A stretch of DNA of 64,000 nucleotides, taken from contig CM053330.1 of NCBI GenBank assembly GCA_028583605.1, positions 28,656,598 through 28,720,597 of the forward strand. The letters are read 5' to 3'. Under the pieces are notes generated by a model. That model saw only the letters and a program-made list of their open reading frames with translations, was not told where the DNA came from and did not search any database. The position numbers were made by a program, and so were the translations under genes. The stretch comes from Dastarcus helophoroides (lineage: Eukaryota > Arthropoda > Insecta > Coleoptera > Bothrideridae). Numbering within the stretch: the stretch's first letter is position 1; every line of letters starts with the position of its first letter. This document shows, one piece after another, positions 59,061 through 64,000 of this stretch.

Positions 59061-61270
59061 ACAAAGTTGGGATTTTCAGGAAAATAAAATTAAAATTTTA
59101 TCAAAATAGAGTTAAGATTTCAAAAAAATCATAATATTGAAAAAATAAGTAAAAAATTTTGAAAAAGTCGAAATTTTCAAAAAGAGTAGACATTTTGAAA
59201 AAGAAATTTTCAAAACAAGACGAAGGTTAAAAAAAGAATCAAATTTTCAAGAAAGTCGAAAAAATCAATATTTTGAAAAATGGTTGGAATTTTTAAAAAA
59301 AAGTGTAAATTATAAAAAAGATCAGAATCTTCAAAGTCAACATCTTGAAAAAGAATGAAAAATTTCACACAATTACAAAGAAAAATGAAAATTTCGAGAA
59401 AAAGACATTTGAAAGGAAAAATATAACAAACATTTTTAAAAGTGAAAACTTCGAGAAAAGGTCGAAATTTCGAAAAGGCAAAAAAAGATTTAAAATCTTT
59501 AAAAATTTAAAATTTAAGTATAAATATTTTTAATAAGGTTGAAAGTCTCAAAAACATAATTTTTTCAAAAAAATCAAACTCTTAAAAAAAGGAAAACTGG
59601 TTGAAATTTTCACATAGACGGAAACTATGAAAAAACGTCGAAATTTTTAAAGTCGAGATTTTGCTAAAATTTCCAAAAGAGTTATAGTTTTCAAAAATAT
59701 GTTCTCCACAGTTAAAAAAAATGTCAACATTTTGAAAAAGCTAAGATTTTCAGGAAAAGAAAGTTAAAATCTTGTCAAAAATAAAGTTAGGATTTCAAAA
59801 AAAAAAATCATAATATGTATTGAAAAAATAAGTAAAAAACTTTGAAAAAGTCTAAAATTTCAAAAATCGTCAATAACTTCGAAAAAAAGTCAAAATGTTG
59901 AAAAACTTTCAAAAAGAGTAGACATTTTAAGAAAGAAATTTTCAAAACAAGACGAAGGTTAAAAAAGAATCAAATTTTCAAGAAAGCCGGAAAAAAGTCA
60001 AAATTTTGAAAAATGGTTGAAATTTTTAAAAAAAGGGTAAATGAATCTTCAAATTCAACATTTTGAAGAAGAATAAACATTTTTAGAAAATTACAAAGAA
60101 AAATGAAAATTTCGAGAAAAAGACATTTTAAAGGAAAAAAATAGAAATTTTCAGAAGGGAAAACTTCGAGAAAAAGACGAATTTTTGAAGTCAAAATTTT
60201 AAAAGATTCAAAATCTTTAAAAAGTTAAAATTTAAGTATAAATATTTTTAATAAGGTTGAAAGTCTCAAAAAAATAGTTTTTTCAAAAAAGTCAAAATCT
60301 TAAAAAAAAAGGAAAACCGAGTCAATTTTTTTAAAAAATGGTTGAAATTTTCAGAAAGACCGAAACTGATAAAACGTCGAAATTTTTAAAGTCGAGATTT
60401 TGATAAAATTTTCAAGAGTTAAAATTTTCAAAAATATGTTCACCTTTTCAAAAAATTCGAGTTAAATTCTAGATTTTTATAAAAGTCGATACTTTCAAAA
60501 ATAGTCTAACACTTTCAAAGATGGTCAAAATTTTGTAAAAACGTCGACATTTAAAAAATAAAATTGAGGGATTTTTAATCAATATTTTAAAAAAGCAGAA
60601 ATTCTCCAAAAGTCGATTTCTTGAACAAAGCCAAAATTATCAGAAAAGTCGAAATTAAAAAAAAAGTCAAAATTTTGAATAACTCAAAGGAATGAACAGT
60701 TTACAAAAAATGTCAACATTTTGAAAAAGCAAATTTTGTCAAAAATAAGGGATTTCAAAAAAAATCATAACATTGAAAAAATAAGTAAAAAATGTTGGAA
60801 AAGTCGAAATTTTCAAATATCGTCAAAAACTTCGAAAAAAAGTCAAAATGTTGAAACACTTTCAAAAAGAGTAGACATTTTGAAAATTAAATTTTCAAAA
60901 TAAGACGAAGGTTAAAAAAAAAAGAATCAAATTTTTAAGAAAGTCAAAAAAAGTCAACATTTTGAAAAATGGTTGGAATTTTCAAAAAAAGTTTAAATTA
61001 TAAAAAAGATCAGAATCTTCAAATTCAACATTTTAAAAAAGAATAAAAAATTTTAAAAAATTACAAAGATAAATGAATGAATTTCGAGAAAAAGACATTT
61101 TAAAGGAAAAAAATAACAGAAATGTTCAAAAGTAAAAACTTTGAGAAAAAGACGAAATTCCGAAAAGTTAAAATTTAAGTATAAATATTTTTAATAAGGT
61201 TGAAAGTCTCAAAAAAATAGTTTTTTCAAAAAAGTCAAAATCTTTAAAAAAGGAAAAAAGTAGAAATTTT
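59061..61270. repeat. Three-copy higher-order tandem repeat
   Basis: Two landmarks recur in the same order. A GACGAAGGTTAAAAAA segment is near 59220, 59951 and 60903, and an AAGTATAAATATTTTTAATA segment with AGGTTGAAAGTCTC is near 59516, 60233 and 61167. The spacing is about 720-730 bp for the first step and about 940-950 bp for the second, so a unit of roughly 0.7-0.95 kb is present three times with internal gain or loss. Confidence 0.8.
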
Positions 61271-62350
61271 GAAGGACAAATGGGTTTAAAGAGTTGAAAT
61301 AAGGCAAAATTTTGAAATTGTCAACATGTTTATAATGAGCAAAAATTACAACTTCAAATTAAAAAAAAAAGAAAATTTTGAAAAATGAAAGAAGTCAAAA
61401 ATAAAAATTTTCAAAAGAAGCCAAATGTTCAATAAAATCAAAATTTTGAAATAAAAATTAAAAAGAAATTTCTGAAAAATATCCAATTTAAAGAAAATAA
61501 AAAAAAATTAATAAAAAATTTCGAGTAAAATTTGAAGCCTTGAAAAAAAGGCGACATTTTGAAAAAATCAAAAATTTTAATAATAAATATTGATATAATA
61601 TAAATAATAAGAAATATTCAAAAAAGGTAAAAATTAAAAAAAATAGGAAATCTTAAATAAGTCGCACTTAGAAAAAGTTAAAACTTCGAAAAAAGTCAAC
61701 ATTTTCAAAAAAGTGGATTCAAAAAAGTTAAAATTGTCAAAAAAAATTAAAAACTTTCAAACAAGGTAGACATTAAAAAAAGGTGGACTTTTTTTATAAC
61801 AGTAGATTTTGAAAGGTTACAATTTTCAAAAATTAGAAATTTTAAAGAATTTTTCAGTAAAAGACAAAAACTCAAAAATTTGAGAGTAACGAAACTCAGA
61901 AAAAAAATTAAAATTTTCAAAATGTGTACTTTTTTAAAAGTCGAAAGTCGTTTAAAATAAAAGGAGAATTTTGAGAAAACAGCACATTTTGAAAAAAGTG
62001 GAAATTTTGAAGTAATTTAAATTTTTAGATTAAGTCAAAATTTCGAAAAGTCGAATTTTCAAAATAAATCGAAACCCTCAAATAAAGTGGATATTAAAAA
62101 CACTGACATTTTCAAAACAAGAAAGAATTCTTCAAAAAAGTAAATATTTTGAAAGAGTCGAAAGTATCAAAGTCAACATTTAGAAAGAGACGGAAATTTT
62201 AAAAACAAATTAACAATTTGAGAAAAAAACCGAAGTTTTGAAAGTCAATTTCCAAAAATAAAGTTCAAATTTTGAAGTCAACATTTAAAAAAAAATTGGA
62301 ATTTAAAAATATCCATCACTTGAAGTTAAAAATATCACCAATTATTTAAA
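61271..62350. repeat. A-rich degenerate repeat
   Basis: Continuation of the A-rich theme without clear higher-order copies. Confidence 0.55.
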
Positions 62351-62965
62351 TGTATTGTTTAAATAACTGAAAAACTGCTGAAAAGTTTCAAAATATGTTG
62401 GAAAGTATTTGGAAATAAAATGCACTGAAAATATTAACTTAATGAACAGACTTAAGCTCGCAATTTTAATAATAATAACAATGGAGGAAGTTCTTATGGT
62501 CAATTAATATAAAATGATACCGTACGAATACTGGTTTTATTTCAACAATACGTAGTTTCATGCATCGTTGAAAAAGTTTGCCGTGAGAATCTGCTCGAAT
62601 TAGAGGTTTTCGACGGTTGACATAAAACTAAGCAGCCTAATCGATTAAAGTGCTTTGAATCTTTATTTCCGCATGTTATGCTGCACGGAACTTACGTAAA
62701 ATTAACATAAATTCGGATGTATATCAACGTTTTCCATACAAAGTAGCGGCACTAATTAAATCGCCTTGGCTTGCCCCCAAAAGCGAATTTAGTTAAACTT
62801 GGCGCTTAATTTGGCGGTTTTATATTCTTTGAAGCCGCGACGAAATCTGGAGGCCTTTACGTAAATAAATAACCGCTTCAAATTCTAGGTTATGCTGAAA
62901 ATTAATACTATTGTTTGCTGAATACACGTTTCAGGGGCCAGGAGCGCACCGAGAAAGTACTTTGT
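62351..62965. other. Complex non-repetitive island
   Basis: Sequence of normal complexity with several CpG sites, between two A-rich tracts. No open frame of note, and no match to the missing CFAP410 exon that I can see. Confidence 0.35.
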
Positions 62966-64000
62966 AGTTTTCCAGTTGAAATCAAATTTCGAAATTTTCA
63001 GAAAAAATATTACAGAAAAAAACCGTATTTTATAAAAAATACTACGTTGAAATATTCAAAATTTTAGCAATAAAACAGAAGTTGAAAATGTATTCTTAAA
63101 ATGACGAACAAATATCGAATTTTTTTTAAAAAAACTAAAATTTGGGAGAAACAAAATTTAAGCAAAATTCCCCGCTTTTCTTAGGATTTCAACTCGAAAA
63201 AAGCATCGAGATTTCCAAAGATCAAAATTGCGTCAAAAAATCTAGAAAAAAGTTCAAGTTTGAGTTTGGAAACGTAATCTCTTTTTTTAAAAAAGTGTAA
63301 ATCTAAAATGTTGAAAAAAAAAGTAGGTTTCCAAAAAAATTACATTATTTTTTTTCCTTAGATTGCAACTTTTTAATAGAATTCTTAGAAAAAAAAAACA
63401 CTGAAACTGCATACACTCGGAATTATGAAAAAATCGTTGAAATTTCAAAACAAACAACTGAAATCTGGAGGTCAAGAAATTTCGAGTTTAAATCGAAATA
63501 TAAGAAATGTACTGGGAAAAATTCTGATTTAAAATCTTTTTGAACTTGAACATTTTATTTTGCTTTTGCAATTCGTTCAAAATTTTTAATCGCTACTTAA
63601 AGCCACATTTTTTAAAAAAAAATCGAAATTTTCAGCAAAAGGCGAATTAAAAAAAAAAAGTTTACAAACCTTCGAAATTTCATCGATATTTTCTTATATG
63701 AAAGTAAAATTTACCCAAACTTCGGTAAATGATCAAAAGTTGATCGAAAATTTCGAAAAAAGTGGAAATATTCCAAAAAAAGAAAAGTTTTCGTTTTCAA
63801 AATGATCGAATTAACAAAAAATTCAAAATTCTGAAAAAAGCCGAAATTTGAACAAAACGCCGAAATTTCAGTCAAAATTTTGAAATAAGGGTCAAAATTT
63901 TCAGTGAAAACTAAATTAAGGAAAAAATAACATTTTTCAAAAAAGGTCATAACTTTCCAGGAAAAATCGAAATTTTCAATAATATTAAAAAATTTGGCAA
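62966..64000. repeat. A-rich degenerate repeat to the window end
   Basis: Irregular AAATTTTCAGAAAAA-type strings. Minus-strand frames here are Phe-rich by-products. Confidence 0.55.

Noticed and set aside
58940..61300. Possible CRISPR-like regular repeats
   Set aside because: The repeats are irregular, AT-only and diverged, with no constant repeat or unique spacers; eukaryotic context.

Overview
This is an AT-rich window of eukaryotic nuclear DNA, almost certainly from an insect. The evidence is short GT-AG introns (several near 50 bp), a tRNA-Gln(CTG) gene, an irritans-type mariner, Penelope-like elements, hAT elements and non-LTR retrotransposons, together with spliced orthologues of TRAIP, MPP10 and CFAP410. 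A beetle or similar large-genome insect is plausible, but the species is not established. Most of the window is not coding. It is filled by degenerate A/T-rich tracts built on a TCGAAATTTT-like theme and by mobile elements.

Layout. 35-676 (-): an unrecognised acidic-tailed ORF, the last exon of a gene or an intronless gene. 722-13370: degenerate AT repeats carrying three kinds of foldback element, a dead mariner and hAT scraps. 13393-13464 (-): tRNA-Gln. 13992-16006 (+): TRAIP/nopo, a RING E3 ligase, six exons, complete. 17501-20252 (-): MPP10, the U3 snoRNP protein, convergent with TRAIP; one exon junction is unresolved. 20554-22955: two hAT-type non-autonomous elements, the larger with a clean 8-bp target duplication. 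25031-41039 (+): a secreted protein with four thyroglobulin type-1 modules in eight exons. Its introns hold Penelope-like foldbacks and three dead LINEs, and its fifth exon carries a single-base frameshift at 29973. 42877-57063 (-): the CFAP410 (C21orf2) ciliary protein, seven exons; the N-terminal exon or exons are not in the window. 57064-64000: mostly A-rich degenerate repeat, including a three-copy higher-order tandem block around 59-61.3 kb.

The genes do not form a pathway. TRAIP acts in replication-stress ubiquitination, MPP10 in rRNA processing, CFAP410 at the basal body of cilia, and the thyroglobulin-module protein is extracellular.

The most interesting points are: (i) three families of palindromic element that all carry a hammerhead-ribozyme-like core (CTGANGA, one base, hairpin, GAAAC), one of them enclosing a Penelope GIY-YIG fragment between near-identical 310-bp inverted arms; (ii) paired loss of one disulfide in two of the four thyroglobulin modules; (iii) the frameshift in the exon encoding its best-conserved module; (iv) an extended CFAP410 linker encoded by consecutive phase 0-0 exons.
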